A DNA stretch of 64,000 nt from an uncultured Desulfatiglans sp. (GTDB taxonomy: Bacteria > Desulfobacterota > DSM-4660 > Desulfatiglandales > Desulfatiglandaceae), in the NCBI GenBank assembly GCA_900498135.1, contig LR026961.1, positions 4,737,106 through 4,801,105 of the forward strand, read 5' to 3'. Both the position numbers and the translations under genes were made by a program. Below, piece by piece: positions 54,546 to 63,942 of the stretch. The first letter of the stretch is position 1, and each line of letters opens with the position of its first letter. The notes beneath the pieces were generated by a model. The model ran no database searches, had not been told where the DNA came from, and saw only the letters and a program-made list of their open reading frames with translations.

Positions 54546-55955
54546 ATGACCGAACAGAAGATCGTCACCCGTTTCCCCCCGAGCCCCACCGGTTATCTGC
54601 ACATCGGCGGCGCCCGGACAGCCCTCTTCAACTGGCTCTTCGCCCGCCGGCACGGCGGGACGTTCATCCTGCGGATCGAAGACACCGACCAGGCGCGATC
54701 CACGGACGAGGCCGCACAGGCGATCATCGAATCCATGGAGTGGCTGGGGCTCGACTGGGATGCCGGCCCCTATTTCCAGTCCCGGCGCTATGACCTGTAC
54801 AACCGCGCCATCGATCAACTGCTCGCCGAGGGCAAGGCCTACCACTGCCACTGCTCCCCCGAGCTCCTGGAAGAAAAGCGCAGCGCCGCCAAGGCCAAGG
54901 GCCTCAAACCCAAATATGACGGCACCTGCCGCGATCTCGGGCTCGGACCGGCCCCGGGCTCCGTCGTCAGGCTCAAGTGCCCCACCACAGGGACTACGCA
55001 TTTCGACGATCTCATCAAGGGGCCGATCCGCATCTCGAACGAGGAACTGGACGACCTCATCCTGCGCCGCTCCGACGGCAGCCCGACCTATCACATGGCG
55101 GTGGTGGCCGACGACATCGACCTCGGAATCACCCATGTGATCCGCGGCGACGACCACGTGAACAACACCCCCCGTCAGATCCAGATCTACAACGCCCTCG
55201 GGGTACCCACGCCCTACTACGCCCACGTCCCCATGATCCTCGGCCCCGACAAGACCCGCCTCAGCAAACGCCACGGCGCCATGTCGGTCCTCGCCTACCG
55301 CGACATGGGCTATCTGCCGCATGCACTTCTGAACGCCCTCGTCCGCCTGGGCTGGTCCCACGGCGACCAGGAGAAATTCACGCGGGAAGAACTCATCGAA
55401 ACATTCTCGCTCGAAAACGTCGGCAAGTCCGCCGGCGTCTTCAATCTCGAAAAACTCATCGACCTGAATGCACAGTACATCCGCGAAACGTCCGACCAGG
55501 ACCTGTCCGGACTGCTCGCCCCCTTTCTGGACGCCATCGGCATCCGGGATGTACCGGCCCGACAGCTCGAGGCGGCGGTCGCCACCCTCAAACCACGCTG
55601 CAGAACCCTGGTCGAGATGGCTGAGGCCGCCCGGATGTATTTCGATGAAGCGCTGGCCTATGAAGAGAAGGGGGACAAGAAATTCCTGGTCCCCGAGGTC
55701 CTGCCCCATCTCGAGGACCTCGCGCGGAGGCTGAAAGTCATGGAGACCTTCACGGAGGCCGCCTTGGAGGACGTGTTCAGGGCCTACCTCGAGGAGCGCG
55801 GCATCAAGCTGAAGGAAGTCGCCCAGCCGCTCCGGCTGGCCCTGACCGGCCGAACGGCCAGCCCGGGCCTGTTCGAAGTGATGGCGGTCCTCGGCCGGGA
55901 CGAGGTGCTGCGGCGGATCGACCGCGTCCTGCGGCATATCGAGGCCAAGCGGTAG
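54546..55955 (+). CDS. gltX: Glutamyl-tRNA synthetase
   Basis: 469 residues. HIGH-type FPPSPTGYLHIGGARTALFNW at the N-terminus and KMSKS-type DKTRLSKRHGAMSV in the middle; the anticodon-binding helical domain follows, ending RIDRVLRHIEAKR. It charges tRNA-Glu. The leader region contains two repeat copies. Convergent with the acyl-CoA dehydrogenase at 56 kb, with seven bases between the stops. Confidence 0.97.
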   Translation: MTEQKIVTRFPPSPTGYLHIGGARTALFNWLFARRHGGTFILRIEDTDQARSTDEAAQAIIESMEWLGLDWDAGPYFQSRRYDLYNRAIDQLLAEGKAYHCHCSPELLEEKRSAAKAKGLKPKYDGTCRDLGLGPAPGSVVRLKCPTTGTTHFDDLIKGPIRISNEELDDLILRRSDGSPTYHMAVVADDIDLGITHVIRGDDHVNNTPRQIQIYNALGVPTPYYAHVPMILGPDKTRLSKRHGAMSVLAYRDMGYLPHALLNALVRLGWSHGDQEKFTREELIETFSLENVGKSAGVFNLEKLIDLNAQYIRETSDQDLSGLLAPFLDAIGIRDVPARQLEAAVATLKPRCRTLVEMAEAARMYFDEALAYEEKGDKKFLVPEVLPHLEDLARRLKVMETFTEAALEDVFRAYLEERGIKLKEVAQPLRLALTGRTASPGLFEVMAVLGRDEVLRRIDRVLRHIEAKR

Positions 55956-55962
55956 GGCGGCT

Positions 55963-57105
55963 TCAGCGTCCGAAGATGTACTTGGCGATGACGCGGCGCT
56001 GGATCTCGGAGGTCCCCTCGTAGATCGTCAGGACCCGCGCGTCGCGGTAGTAGCGCTCCACCGGGAAGTCTTTCATGTACCCGTACCCGCCGTGGACCTG
56101 GATGGCCTTGTAGGCGGCACGGTTGGCCATTTCCGAGGCGTAGAGCTTGGCCATGGAGGCCGCCGCACCGAAGTTCTCACCCCGGTCCCGCATGGCGGCG
56201 GCGTTGAAGGTGAGCAGCCGCGCAGCCTCGATCTCGAGCGCCATATCGGCGATCATCCAGCGGATCCCCTGGAACTGCGAGATGCTCTTGTTGAACTGGA
56301 CCCGCTCCCGGGCATAGCTCACGCTGGCCTCGAGGCAGGCCTGAGCGACCCCGACCGACTGTGAGGCGATCCCGATCCGGCCGCCGTCGAGAGACGCCAT
56401 GGCGATCAGGAACCCGTCCCCTTCCTGGCCGAGGAGGTTCCCGGCCGGCACGCGGCACTCATCGAAGATCAGCTCCACGGTGTCCGAGGCCCTGAGGCCC
56501 ATCTTCTCCTCTTCCTTCCCGACCGAAAAGCCCGGGGTCCCCTTTTCGACCACGAAGGCGCTGATCCCGCGGTGGCGCTTGCTCTTGTCGGTGTAAGCGG
56601 TCACCACCGTGACATCCGAGTTCTTGCCCGTGCTGATGAAGATCTTGTTCCCGGTGATAACATAGCTGTCCCCGTCCCGTACGGCCTTCGTGTGCTGATT
56701 CGCCGGGTCGGATCCCGCCGAAGGCTCCGTCAGGGCGAACGAGCCGATCTTCCTGCCGGCGGCCAGCGGTTTGAGGTAGGTCTCCTTGAGGGAATCCGAC
56801 CCGAAGAGGTAGATCGGCCCGCAGGCGACCGAGTTGTGGACGGACATGATGACCGCCGTCGCAGCACAGGCATAGGCGACCTCCTGCATCGCCGCCGAGT
56901 AGCTGACGGTGTCGGCCCCCGCGCCCCCATACTCCGCCGGGACGTTCATCCCCATCAACCCGAGTTCCCCCATCTTGCGCAGATTCTCCCGCGGAAACTC
57001 GCAGGTGCGGTCCCGCTCGGCCGCCGTCGGCAGCAATTCCTCCCGGGCGAAATCCCTGACCATCGCCTGGATCATCCGCTGTTCTTCCGTCAACTGGTAG
57101 CCCAT
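55963..57105 (-). CDS. Acyl-CoA dehydrogenase (short/medium-chain type)
   Basis: 380 residues. N-terminal helix MGYQLTEEQRMIQAMVRDFAR, FAD-binding FALTEPSAGSDPANQ and IFISTGKNSDVTVV, and the catalytic Glu region RVLTIYEGTSEIQRRVIAKYIFGR at the C-terminus. Oxidises a short-chain acyl-CoA, electrons to ETF. It lies next to a cupin regulator and the mutase cluster. Two more family members are in the window (one partial), so substrate division is likely but not readable. Confidence 0.95.
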   Translation of the reverse strand: MGYQLTEEQRMIQAMVRDFAREELLPTAAERDRTCEFPRENLRKMGELGLMGMNVPAEYGGAGADTVSYSAAMQEVAYACAATAVIMSVHNSVACGPIYLFGSDSLKETYLKPLAAGRKIGSFALTEPSAGSDPANQHTKAVRDGDSYVITGNKIFISTGKNSDVTVVTAYTDKSKRHRGISAFVVEKGTPGFSVGKEEEKMGLRASDTVELIFDECRVPAGNLLGQEGDGFLIAMASLDGGRIGIASQSVGVAQACLEASVSYARERVQFNKSISQFQGIRWMIADMALEIEAARLLTFNAAAMRDRGENFGAAASMAKLYASEMANRAAYKAIQVHGGYGYMKDFPVERYYRDARVLTIYEGTSEIQRRVIAKYIFGR

Positions 57106-57167
57106 GCTTCATCCTCGCTCAAACGGTTGGAATCAGAGAACCATCCATGCCAGCGGGCGGACTCGCC

Positions 57168-57716
57168 CTAGGGGGTATAGAGCACCACCAGGAGTTCGGC
57201 CCGCACTTCGCTCAGATTCCTGAGCTTGTGCACGATGGACGAATCGAAGTGGACGTTTTGCCCCGGGGCGAGGACATTCCGGTTCTCGCCCACCATGACC
57301 TCCACCTCTCCCTGAAGCACGTAGACGAACTCTTCACCGGGGTGCTGGTAGCTGACGCCCTTGTGCTCCGATCGCGGATCGATGAAGATCCGGAAGGCCT
57401 TCAGGTGCTTGTGCCGAGCCTCGGGGGTCAGGTTTTCGTAGGTGTAGTCCTCCGTGCGTTTGCGGTAGTCTTCCGCGGACTGTTCGTCCGCCCGCTTCTT
57501 CTCCTCCTTCAGGAGGATGCTGGAATCGACCTCGAGGGCCTTCGAAAGCTGGAGAATCACCGCGACCGGGGGGATGACCTCCCCCTTCTCGACCTGGGAG
57601 ATGTATTTGGGCGCCAGCCCCGTCTCGTTGCCGAGATGTTTGAGGGTCAGGCCTTTTTTCTTCCGCAGCGCCGCGAGGCGCTTGCCGAAAGGCTTGCTCG
57701 ACTGTTCTTGCGGCAT
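57168..57716 (-). CDS. XRE-type HTH plus cupin transcriptional regulator
   Basis: 182 residues. N-terminal HTH about 10-65 (LAALRKKKGLTLKHLGNETGLAPKYISQVEKGEVIPPVAV), linker, C-terminal cupin (GEEFVYVLQGEVEVMVGENRNVLAPGQNVHFDSSIVHKL). The metal-binding His/Glu pattern is weak. Such regulators commonly sense small acids or CoA-linked metabolites. It lies just upstream of the acyl-CoA dehydrogenase at 56 kb, so it may control that gene. Confidence 0.93.
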   Translation of the reverse strand: MPQEQSSKPFGKRLAALRKKKGLTLKHLGNETGLAPKYISQVEKGEVIPPVAVILQLSKALEVDSSILLKEEKKRADEQSAEDYRKRTEDYTYENLTPEARHKHLKAFRIFIDPRSEHKGVSYQHPGEEFVYVLQGEVEVMVGENRNVLAPGQNVHFDSSIVHKLRNLSEVRAELLVVLYTP

Positions 57717-57785
57717 GGGGTTTCCCTCCCTTGAATCCGTTTACGGGTATTGAGCCGAAGGCCCCGCCACATCCGCATCAGGGCC

Positions 57786-58037
57786 TCAAACCACCGGTCC
57801 GTCCGGCCGATCTCCATTTTCGGATTTCTTGAAAACCTTGAACATCTGAAAGACAAAGCCTGCCAGAAGGGCAAGACTGATCAGGATCATCAGGTTGGAC
57901 GCGAAAAAGGTCATGACAAAGGAAAAGGGGTCGTTCAAATGGTAGGCAGCGATGAGAACATAGACGCCGAAGAGGAGGAAAAACAGCGCCGCCAATGCCA
58001 TCACGCCCTGACGCAGCCACCAGAGACCTTTATGCAT
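57786..58037 (-). CDS. Small integral membrane protein of unknown function
   Basis: 83 residues from the ATG at 58037 after GGGGAGGGCTTCC. Two hydrophobic helices (VMALAALFFLLFGVYVLIAAY and FASNLMILISLALLAGFVF) with a charged cytoplasmic tail (KVFKKSENGDRPDG). A longer frame to 58235 would read into repeat sequence and is unlikely. No recognised family. Confidence 0.75.
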   Translation of the reverse strand: MHKGLWWLRQGVMALAALFFLLFGVYVLIAAYHLNDPFSFVMTFFASNLMILISLALLAGFVFQMFKVFKKSENGDRPDGPVV

Positions 58038-58073
58038 GGAAGCCCTCCCCGGCCGCCCTGCGCATGCCCATTC

Positions 58074-58213
58074 GCTTCCAACCCGGAAATGAGGATTTTG
58101 GGGCAATATCAGGGCGATCAGGCCTCTGCGCGGAGGCGGCCCGTCGGTCGCCGCGCAAGCGAACGTGCAGATCGACGCAGGGATTGGGCCAAAAGACCAT
58201 CGCCGGATGCAAA
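58074..58213 (-). repeat. Dispersed repeat, copy E (internally deleted, 140 bp)
   Basis: Minus-strand copy: TTTGCATCCGGCGATGG at one end and CATTTCCGGGTTGGAAGC at the other, with the conserved interior ATCTGCACGTTCGCTTG. About 50 bp are missing. The palindrome arms are partly mispaired (GGCGACC against GGGCCGCC). Confidence 0.85.
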
Positions 58214-58252
58214 CCAGCGATGAACGGGACTTCACCCGATCGAGGGCCTCCG

Positions 58253-59212
58253 CTAGATCTGAAGGTGCGGCAGGACAAGGTCGTCACAGGCGGAATAGGG
58301 ATCGAGCGACCCGTCGGCGATTCGATCCACCGCCTGATCGAATTCACCCGAGGCGATCAGGCGCCCGATCATCTCCTCGACCAGCCGATCCTTGATCAGC
58401 TGAGCCAGTTCCTCGCGCACATACCTTCGTTGCTGCCGGAACCGCAGGGTCCCGCACGTCTCTTCGATGTAAGCCCGGTGCCGGTCGATCGCCTCGATCA
58501 GCTCTACCACCCCTTCGTCGAAGACCGCCTGGGCCTTGAGGATGGGGGGTTTCCAGCGGCCCTCGGCGTACTTCTTCTGGTCCATGTCGATCATCAGCCG
58601 AAGGTCCGTCATGGTCTTGTCGGCCCCGTCCCGATCGGCCTTGTTGATCAGAAAGATGTCGCCCACCTCGAGGATCCCCGCCTTGATGGCCTGGATGTCG
58701 TCCCCCATCCCCGGAATCACGACGATCACCGTCGTGTGGGCGCTTTTGACCACATCCACCTCGTCCTGCCCCACACCCACGGTCTCGACGATGATGTAGT
58801 CCTTCCCCATGGCATCCAGGACGTCGATGGCGCTGCGGGTCGATTGGGTCACGCCGCCGAAGTGCCCCCGCGTGGCGAGCGACCGGATGAAAACACCCTT
58901 GTCCATGCTGTGGCGCTGCATCCGTACACGGTCCCCGAGGATCGCCCCGCCGCTGAAGGGGCTGGTGGGATCGACGGCCAGAACACCGACCGTCTTTTCC
59001 CGCTGGCGCAGGTGGCTCACCATCCGGTCGACGAGGGTGCTCTTCCCCACGCCCGGCGCGCCGGTGATGCCGATCACGTAGGCCCGGCCGGTGTAGGGGT
59101 AAAGCGCCTTGAGGATGTCCCTCACGTGCGGCATCCGGTCATCGATATCCCGAATGAGCCGCGCTACGGTGCGTACATCCCCGGCGATCACCTTCTCGAC
59201 GATTTCCTTCAT
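58253..59212 (-). CDS. meaB: MeaB/ArgK-type GTPase (mutase chaperone)
   Basis: 319 residues. Walker A GITGAPGVGKSTLVDRM, then VDPTSPFSGGAILGDRVRM and VETVGVGQDEVDV, the G-protein switch motifs, and the MeaB-type C-terminal helices. It protects and reloads B12-dependent acyl-CoA mutases by GTP-gated cofactor delivery. It directly follows the mutase subunits, which supports its role. Confidence 0.95.
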   Translation of the reverse strand: MKEIVEKVIAGDVRTVARLIRDIDDRMPHVRDILKALYPYTGRAYVIGITGAPGVGKSTLVDRMVSHLRQREKTVGVLAVDPTSPFSGGAILGDRVRMQRHSMDKGVFIRSLATRGHFGGVTQSTRSAIDVLDAMGKDYIIVETVGVGQDEVDVVKSAHTTVIVVIPGMGDDIQAIKAGILEVGDIFLINKADRDGADKTMTDLRLMIDMDQKKYAEGRWKPPILKAQAVFDEGVVELIEAIDRHRAYIEETCGTLRFRQQRRYVREELAQLIKDRLVEEMIGRLIASGEFDQAVDRIADGSLDPYSACDDLVLPHLQI

Positions 59213-59218
59213 CAGGCC

Positions 59219-59629
59219 TCAAACCTCCCTCGGGGTGACGTGGTCCTTCACCCACTGAACAATCTGCTCGAGCGGCGTGCCGGGTGTGAAGATCTCCTTG
59301 ATGCCGGCGGCCTTCATCTTCGGGATGTCGTCCTCGGGGATGATCCCGCCCCCTACGACGATGATGTCGTCGATTCCGTTATCCTTCAGCAGTTCAACAA
59401 CACGCGGGAAAAGATAGCGGTGGGCCCCTGCGAGGCTCGAAAGCCCGATCATGTCCACATCCTCCTGGATAGCGGCCTCAACGATCTCTTCGGGGCTCTG
59501 ATGAAGGCCGCTGTAGACCACCTCGAAACCGGCGTCGCGATAGGCCCTCGCAATGATCCGCGCCCCCCGGTCGTGACCGTCAAGCCCCGGCTTCGCCACC
59601 ATGACCCGAACCCTTCTACCGCCTGTCAT
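59219..59629 (-). CDS. icmB: B12-binding small subunit of acyl-CoA mutase
   Basis: 136 residues from the ATG at 59629 after AGGAGGACAAG; an upstream start at 59689 would add 20 residues. The corrinoid motif [20 protein letters not shown] carries the base-off His in D-G-H-D-R-G, followed by [17 protein letters not shown] and [12 protein letters not shown]. Size equals the separate small subunit of isobutyryl-CoA mutase. Its stop is 6 bp before meaB. Confidence 0.9.
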   Translation of the reverse strand: MTGGRRVRVMVAKPGLDGHDRGARIIARAYRDAGFEVVYSGLHQSPEEIVEAAIQEDVDMIGLSSLAGAHRYLFPRVVELLKDNGIDDIIVVGGGIIPEDDIPKMKAAGIKEIFTPGTPLEQIVQWVKDHVTPREV

Positions 59630-59878
59630 CTTGTCCTCCTCACGCTGACCTTGGAGACAAACCGCTGCGCACCTGCAGCATCTCTTCAAGGCGCCGGCAG
59701 CCCGTCACGCCGAGCCCCGCATCCAATCCGGGTGAATTTCCCCAAACCCCCGGCCGCGGCCGGGACACTCGCTCCGTCCTGTTCGCCAAACCAGGGCGGC
59801 CCCCGATCCAACCCCGCTCCGCCTTCGAGCGCACCCCTCTTTGCAGCGTCGGGGCCGGGTGCTTCGCCGCCTTCGACC

Positions 59879-61564
59879 TCAATATATGCCCGGGTCCCGA
59901 TAAATGCCAAACACGGATCGGTAGACGTCGCAAACCTCCTGTAGGGTGGCTTGGGCCTTGACAGCCGCGATCACCGATTCCATGACGTTGGTGCCGGCCG
60001 CACACGCCTCGCCCACCCGCTCGAGGCACTCCGCCACCCTGGCCTGGTCGCGCAGCGATTTCACGCGGTTGAGCTTTTCGATCTGGAGCCGCTCGAGCTC
60101 CTCGTCGATCTCCAGGATCTCGACCGGGACGTCCTCCTCGGTGACGTATTTGTTGACCCCCACGACGGTCTTTTCCCTTGCGTCGATCTGCCGCTGGTAA
60201 TGATAAGCCGCGTCGGCGATCTCCTGCTGCGGATAATTGCGCTCGATCGCCGCCAGCATGCCGCCCATGTCGTCGATCTTTTGGATGATCTCGAAGGCGT
60301 CCCGCTCCATCTTGTCCGTGAGCGCCTCCACAAAGTAGGAACCGCCGAGCGGATCGATGGTATTGGCCACGCCGGACTCCTCCGCGATGATCTGCTGAGT
60401 CCGGAGTGCGATCGTGGCGGCCTCTTCGGTGGGAATGGCAAGGACCTCGTCGAGCGAATTGGTGTGCAGAGATTGCGTTCCTCCCAGGACCGCCGCAAGG
60501 GCCTCCAGCGCCGTCCGCACAACGTTGTTGTAAGGCTGCTGGGCCGTCAAGGAGCAGCCGGCCGTCTGGGTGTGGAACCGGAGCCACCAGGAGCGCGGGT
60601 TCTGCGCCTTGAAGCGCTCGCGCATGATCTTGCCCCACATCCGCCGGGCAGCCCGGAACTTGGCGATCTCCTCGAAGAAATCCAGGTGGGAGTTGAAGAA
60701 AAAGGAGAAGCGCGGCGCGAACGAGTCGATCGGCAGGCCGCGCTTCAAGGCCTCTTCGGTGTAAGCGATGCCGTCGGCGAGCGTGAAAGCCAGCTCCTGC
60801 ACCGCCGTCGAGCCCGCCTCCCGGATGTGATACCCGCTGATGCTGATCGTGTTCCAGCGCGGGACCTCGCGGGTGCCGAACTCGACGGTGTCGGTCACAA
60901 GCCGCACGGAGGGCCGCGGCGGGCACATGAAGGTCTTCTGGGCGATGAATTCCTTCAGCATGTCGTTCTGGATGGTGCCCCCAATCACATTGCGCGGGAT
61001 CCCGCGGTTTTCCGCCATCGCGATGTACATGGCCCAGACGACGGAGGCTGGGGGGTTGATGGTCATGGAGGTGGTGATCTGATCGATCGGCAGACCGTCG
61101 AAGAGGTCTTCCATGTCCTTCAGGGTGTCGATGGCGACCCCGCAGCGGCCGCATTCACCGCGCGCCTTGGGGGCATCGGAGTCGTAGCCCATGAGGGTCG
61201 GCATGTCGAAGGCCGTCGACAAACCGGTCTGGCCGGCGTTGACCAGCACGTGAAACCGGCGGTTGGTGTCCCTGGCGCTGCCCAGCCCGGCAAACATGCG
61301 CATCGTCCACAGCCGCCCGCGGTACATGGACGGCTGCACGCCGCGGGTGAACGGGTATTCGCCCGGAAAGCCCAGGGCATCCATGTAGCGCTGGTCCCGG
61401 ACATCGAGCGGGGTATAGAGGCGGTCGATCTCGACGTCCGAAACGGTCGAGAACCGCTCCAGCCGCTCGCCGTGCTGCCTGAAGATCTTTTCCAGCTCTT
61501 TACGCCAGCGTTCTTCCGCCTTTTCGATGTCCCCGAACACCTTCGGGTTGAAGGTCGTAGACAT
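59879..61564 (-). CDS. icmA: Large subunit of acyl-CoA mutase, with isobutyryl-CoA mutase-like active site
   Basis: 561 residues without a fused B12 domain. The substrate TIM barrel is clear: FTRGVQPSMYRGRLWTMRMFAG, STAFDMPTLMGYDSD, SISGYHIREAG (His246) and RFHTQTAGCSLTAQQPYNN. Aligning to methylmalonyl-CoA mutase with a constant offset of +2 puts Phe91 where MCM has Tyr89 and Gln209 where MCM has Arg207, while Gln199 and His246 match Gln197 and His244. Phe plus Gln is the isobutyryl-CoA mutase pair; the Arg that holds the methylmalonyl carboxylate is absent. It thus probably isomerises butyryl- and isobutyryl-CoA. Standard tools would name it methylmalonyl-CoA mutase. Confidence 0.87.
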   Translation of the reverse strand: MSTTFNPKVFGDIEKAEERWRKELEKIFRQHGERLERFSTVSDVEIDRLYTPLDVRDQRYMDALGFPGEYPFTRGVQPSMYRGRLWTMRMFAGLGSARDTNRRFHVLVNAGQTGLSTAFDMPTLMGYDSDAPKARGECGRCGVAIDTLKDMEDLFDGLPIDQITTSMTINPPASVVWAMYIAMAENRGIPRNVIGGTIQNDMLKEFIAQKTFMCPPRPSVRLVTDTVEFGTREVPRWNTISISGYHIREAGSTAVQELAFTLADGIAYTEEALKRGLPIDSFAPRFSFFFNSHLDFFEEIAKFRAARRMWGKIMRERFKAQNPRSWWLRFHTQTAGCSLTAQQPYNNVVRTALEALAAVLGGTQSLHTNSLDEVLAIPTEEAATIALRTQQIIAEESGVANTIDPLGGSYFVEALTDKMERDAFEIIQKIDDMGGMLAAIERNYPQQEIADAAYHYQRQIDAREKTVVGVNKYVTEEDVPVEILEIDEELERLQIEKLNRVKSLRDQARVAECLERVGEACAAGTNVMESVIAAVKAQATLQEVCDVYRSVFGIYRDPGIY

Positions 61565-61680
61565 GCGGCACCCTCCTTTTTGGACCGACGATCCCTCGAA
61601 CCGGCCGACGGGTCGACGCCGGTTCAGTCAGCATGTTCAGGGAATGGTTATCCAGCCCGACCCCGTTTCCAGTCAGGGAG

Positions 61681-62829
61681 CTATTTCCCCTTCAGGAGGT
61701 TTCGCGCCACCACCAGGCGCATGATCTCATTGGTTCCTTCGTAGATCTGGCAGATCTTGGCATCCCGCATGTGCCGCTCCATGGGATACTCCCGGGAGTA
61801 GCCATAGCCGCCGAGGATCTGAACCCCCTCGATCGAGGCCCGCATGGTGATGTCCGAAGCGAACATCTTGGCCATAGCGGCCTCTTTTTCATAAGGCATG
61901 TGGTGGTCTTCGAGCCACGCCGCCCGAAGCGTCAGGAGCTCCGCGGCATCGAGCTCGGTCGCCATGTCGGCCAGCTTCCACTGGATCGCCTGGAAGCTCG
62001 AGATGGGCTTGTTGAACTGCTCGCGCGTCCTGGCGTAGACGAGGGACTCCTCCAGCACCGCGCGGCCGATGCCGATCGCCTGGGAGGCGATCCCGATGCG
62101 GCCGCCATCCAGGGTGCTGAGCATCTGCTTGAACCCTTCCCCCTCCTGCCCCAGCAGGGCATCGACGGGCAGGCGGGCGTCCTCGAAGACCAGTTCGGCC
62201 GTGCCGGAGGCGAGGATGCCCAGTTTTTCCTCCACGCGCCCCACCTTGAAGCCGGGCGTGTTTTCGAGATCGGCCACGAAGGTGCTGATGCCCTTGTAGC
62301 CCTTGCCCTTGTCGGTCACGGCGGCGAGCACGCAATAGGAGGCGACGTTCCCGTTGGTGATGAACTTCTTCTCGCCGTTGATGATCCATTCATCCCCGTC
62401 CCGTAACGCGGTCGTGCGCATCGCGGAAGGGTCGGAGCCGGCCCCGGCCTCGGTCAGCCCGTAGCAGCCGAGCCTCTCCCCCGAGGCGCAGGGTTCGAGG
62501 TATTTTTTCTTCTGTTCATGGGTCCCGTAGGCCATCACCGGGAAGCAGTAGAGCGAGTTGTTGACCGACATGATGACGCCGGTCGATGCGCAGGCCTTCG
62601 ACACCTCGATCAGGGCCAGCACGTAGCTCACGTAATCCATCCCGCCGCCGCCGTATTCTTCGGGCACGGCAATGCCGAGCATCTTCAGTTCGCCCAACTC
62701 CCGAACGATCGCGGCCGGGTGGGCGTGGGTGGCATCCAGTTCGGCGGCCTTCGGCTTGATCTCCGCTTCAGCGAAGCGGCGTGCCATTTCACGGACCATC
62801 TGCTGTTCGTCGGTCAGTGCAAAATCCAT
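61681..62829 (-). CDS. Acyl-CoA dehydrogenase (butyryl-CoA dehydrogenase-like)
   Basis: 382 residues: MDFALTDEQQMVREMARRFAEAEI, YGLTEAGAGSDPSAMRTTA, KKFITNGNVASYCVLAAV and the catalytic Glu region AKICQIYEGTNEIMRLVVARNLLKG. Short-chain specificity is likely from the overall resemblance to butyryl-CoA dehydrogenases. It lies upstream of the mutase on the same strand and downstream of enoyl-CoA hydratase, so a butyrate/isobutyrate route is plausible. Confidence 0.95.
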   Translation of the reverse strand: MDFALTDEQQMVREMARRFAEAEIKPKAAELDATHAHPAAIVRELGELKMLGIAVPEEYGGGGMDYVSYVLALIEVSKACASTGVIMSVNNSLYCFPVMAYGTHEQKKKYLEPCASGERLGCYGLTEAGAGSDPSAMRTTALRDGDEWIINGEKKFITNGNVASYCVLAAVTDKGKGYKGISTFVADLENTPGFKVGRVEEKLGILASGTAELVFEDARLPVDALLGQEGEGFKQMLSTLDGGRIGIASQAIGIGRAVLEESLVYARTREQFNKPISSFQAIQWKLADMATELDAAELLTLRAAWLEDHHMPYEKEAAMAKMFASDITMRASIEGVQILGGYGYSREYPMERHMRDAKICQIYEGTNEIMRLVVARNLLKGK

Positions 62830-62837
62830 AGCTGGCT

Positions 62838-63011
62838 CGTCTCCATCCGGAAAAGATTACGAAACCCAAGGTTTCCAGACCGAAAGCGGGGCTTTCGGCA
62901 GATGCCGGAGCCAGGGCGTCTGCCCGCGGAAAAGCCGACGGGCGGCATCCCGCGGGCGGCCTCTCCGTTCGCTCCCCGGAGTCGGCCGAAAAGCCCCCTT
63001 GCGGATGGAAA
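62838..63011 (-). repeat. Probable decayed copy H of the dispersed repeat
   Basis: The end at the hydratase stop (minus strand) reads TTTCCATCCGCAAGGGGGC and TTTTCGGCCGACTCCGG, and the other end CTTTTCCGGATGGAGACG; both match the family. The interior is diverged and holds a perfect hairpin CCGAAAGC-GGG-GCTTTCGG (62880-62898). Confidence 0.5.
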
Positions 63012-63800
63012 TCAGCTCAACTCCCCTTTGAAATCGGGCTTGCGTTTTTCCAGAAACGCCTTCATGCCTTCACTGCCATCCGGACTCGCCATGCACAGCG
63101 CAAAGGCGTCGGACTCGAGGTAGCAGCCGGTCCGCAGATCCACATCGAGTCCGCGGTCGATGCAGTGTTTGATCCCGCGCATGGACACCTTGCCCTTGGA
63201 GGCGATCAGTTTCGCGGTCTTCATGGTCTCTTCCCACAGCGCATCGGCCGCAAAGACCTTGTTGACCAGTCCAATCTGCCGGGCCTCCTCTGCGCTGATC
63301 ACGTTGCCCGCCATGCAGAGTTCCTTGGCCATGGCCTTCCCCACGAGCCGTGCGAGCCTCTGCGTGCCGCCGAAGCCCGGGATGATCCCCAGATTGCTCT
63401 CCGGCTGCCCGAACTTCGCCTTCTCCGAGGCGTAGATGAAGTCGCAGGCCATCGCGAACTCGGTCCCGCCGCCCAGGGCGAACCCGTTGACGCAGGCGAT
63501 GACCGGGATGGGCAGCTTTTCGATCCGCAGCAGCAGGTCCTGCCCCTCGCGCGAGAACTTCCGCCCTTCGAGCGGCGAGAGATTCGCCATGTGGGCGATG
63601 TCTGCGCCGGCGATGAAAGACTTCTCTCCTTCGCCCGTGAACACCAGGACCCTGACCGCCCGGTTGGCCTCGATCTCGTCCAGGGCCGCGCTGACCTCAG
63701 CCAGCACCGCCGGGTTGATCGCGTTCAAAGCCTTCGGCCGGTTGAATTTGATCACAGCGATATGTTCCTGAATCTCGAAGATGATGTTTTCGTATGCCAT
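63012..63800 (-). CDS. Enoyl-CoA hydratase (crotonase family)
   Basis: 262 residues. Oxyanion-hole motifs: GEGEKSFIAGADIAHM and CVNGFALGGGTEFAMACDF; catalytic Glu in LGIIPGFGGTQRLARLVGKA, and the second Glu in the following helix. Adds water to enoyl-CoA. It precedes the thiolase end and follows the acyl-CoA dehydrogenase, forming three of the four beta-oxidation steps locally; the 3-hydroxyacyl-CoA dehydrogenase is outside the window. Confidence 0.95.
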   Translation of the reverse strand: MAYENIIFEIQEHIAVIKFNRPKALNAINPAVLAEVSAALDEIEANRAVRVLVFTGEGEKSFIAGADIAHMANLSPLEGRKFSREGQDLLLRIEKLPIPVIACVNGFALGGGTEFAMACDFIYASEKAKFGQPESNLGIIPGFGGTQRLARLVGKAMAKELCMAGNVISAEEARQIGLVNKVFAADALWEETMKTAKLIASKGKVSMRGIKHCIDRGLDVDLRTGCYLESDAFALCMASPDGSEGMKAFLEKRKPDFKGELS

Positions 63801-63835
63801 CGTGAACTCCTTGAATGCGCTTAAATGAGAATGGT

Positions 63836-63895
63836 CGCCTCAGGAAACGGCTCTTTTGCCAATCTTGGCGTCAATCAGCCGGTTCGCCTGCGCGG
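63836..63895 (+). repeat. Dispersed repeat, copy I (partial, decayed)
   Basis: CTTTTGCCAATCTTGGCGTC and AGCCGGTTCGCCTGCGCGGC track the interior of copies A and C in the same order, but both terminal inverted repeats are degraded. It lies between the hydratase start and the thiolase end. Confidence 0.65.
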
Positions 63896-63942
63896 CGAAC
63901 CGCGGGGCGGGTCTTCAATCCTGATCGCCTTCCCTCCCCAGG

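Noticed and set aside
57786..58235. 149-residue version of the small membrane protein
   Set aside because: The first 66 codons come from the repeat element; the ATG at 58037 has its own ribosome-binding site.
59879..61564. Simple methylmalonyl-CoA mutase label
   Set aside because: The Tyr and Arg that define methylmalonyl-CoA specificity are Phe and Gln here.
59951..61744. 597-codon open frame on the plus strand opposite the mutase
   Set aside because: Antisense shadow of the mutase large subunit; no recognisable protein motif.
62880..62898. Hairpin CCGAAAGC-GGG-GCTTTCGG as a terminator
   Set aside because: No T-run on either side; it lies inside decayed repeat copy H.
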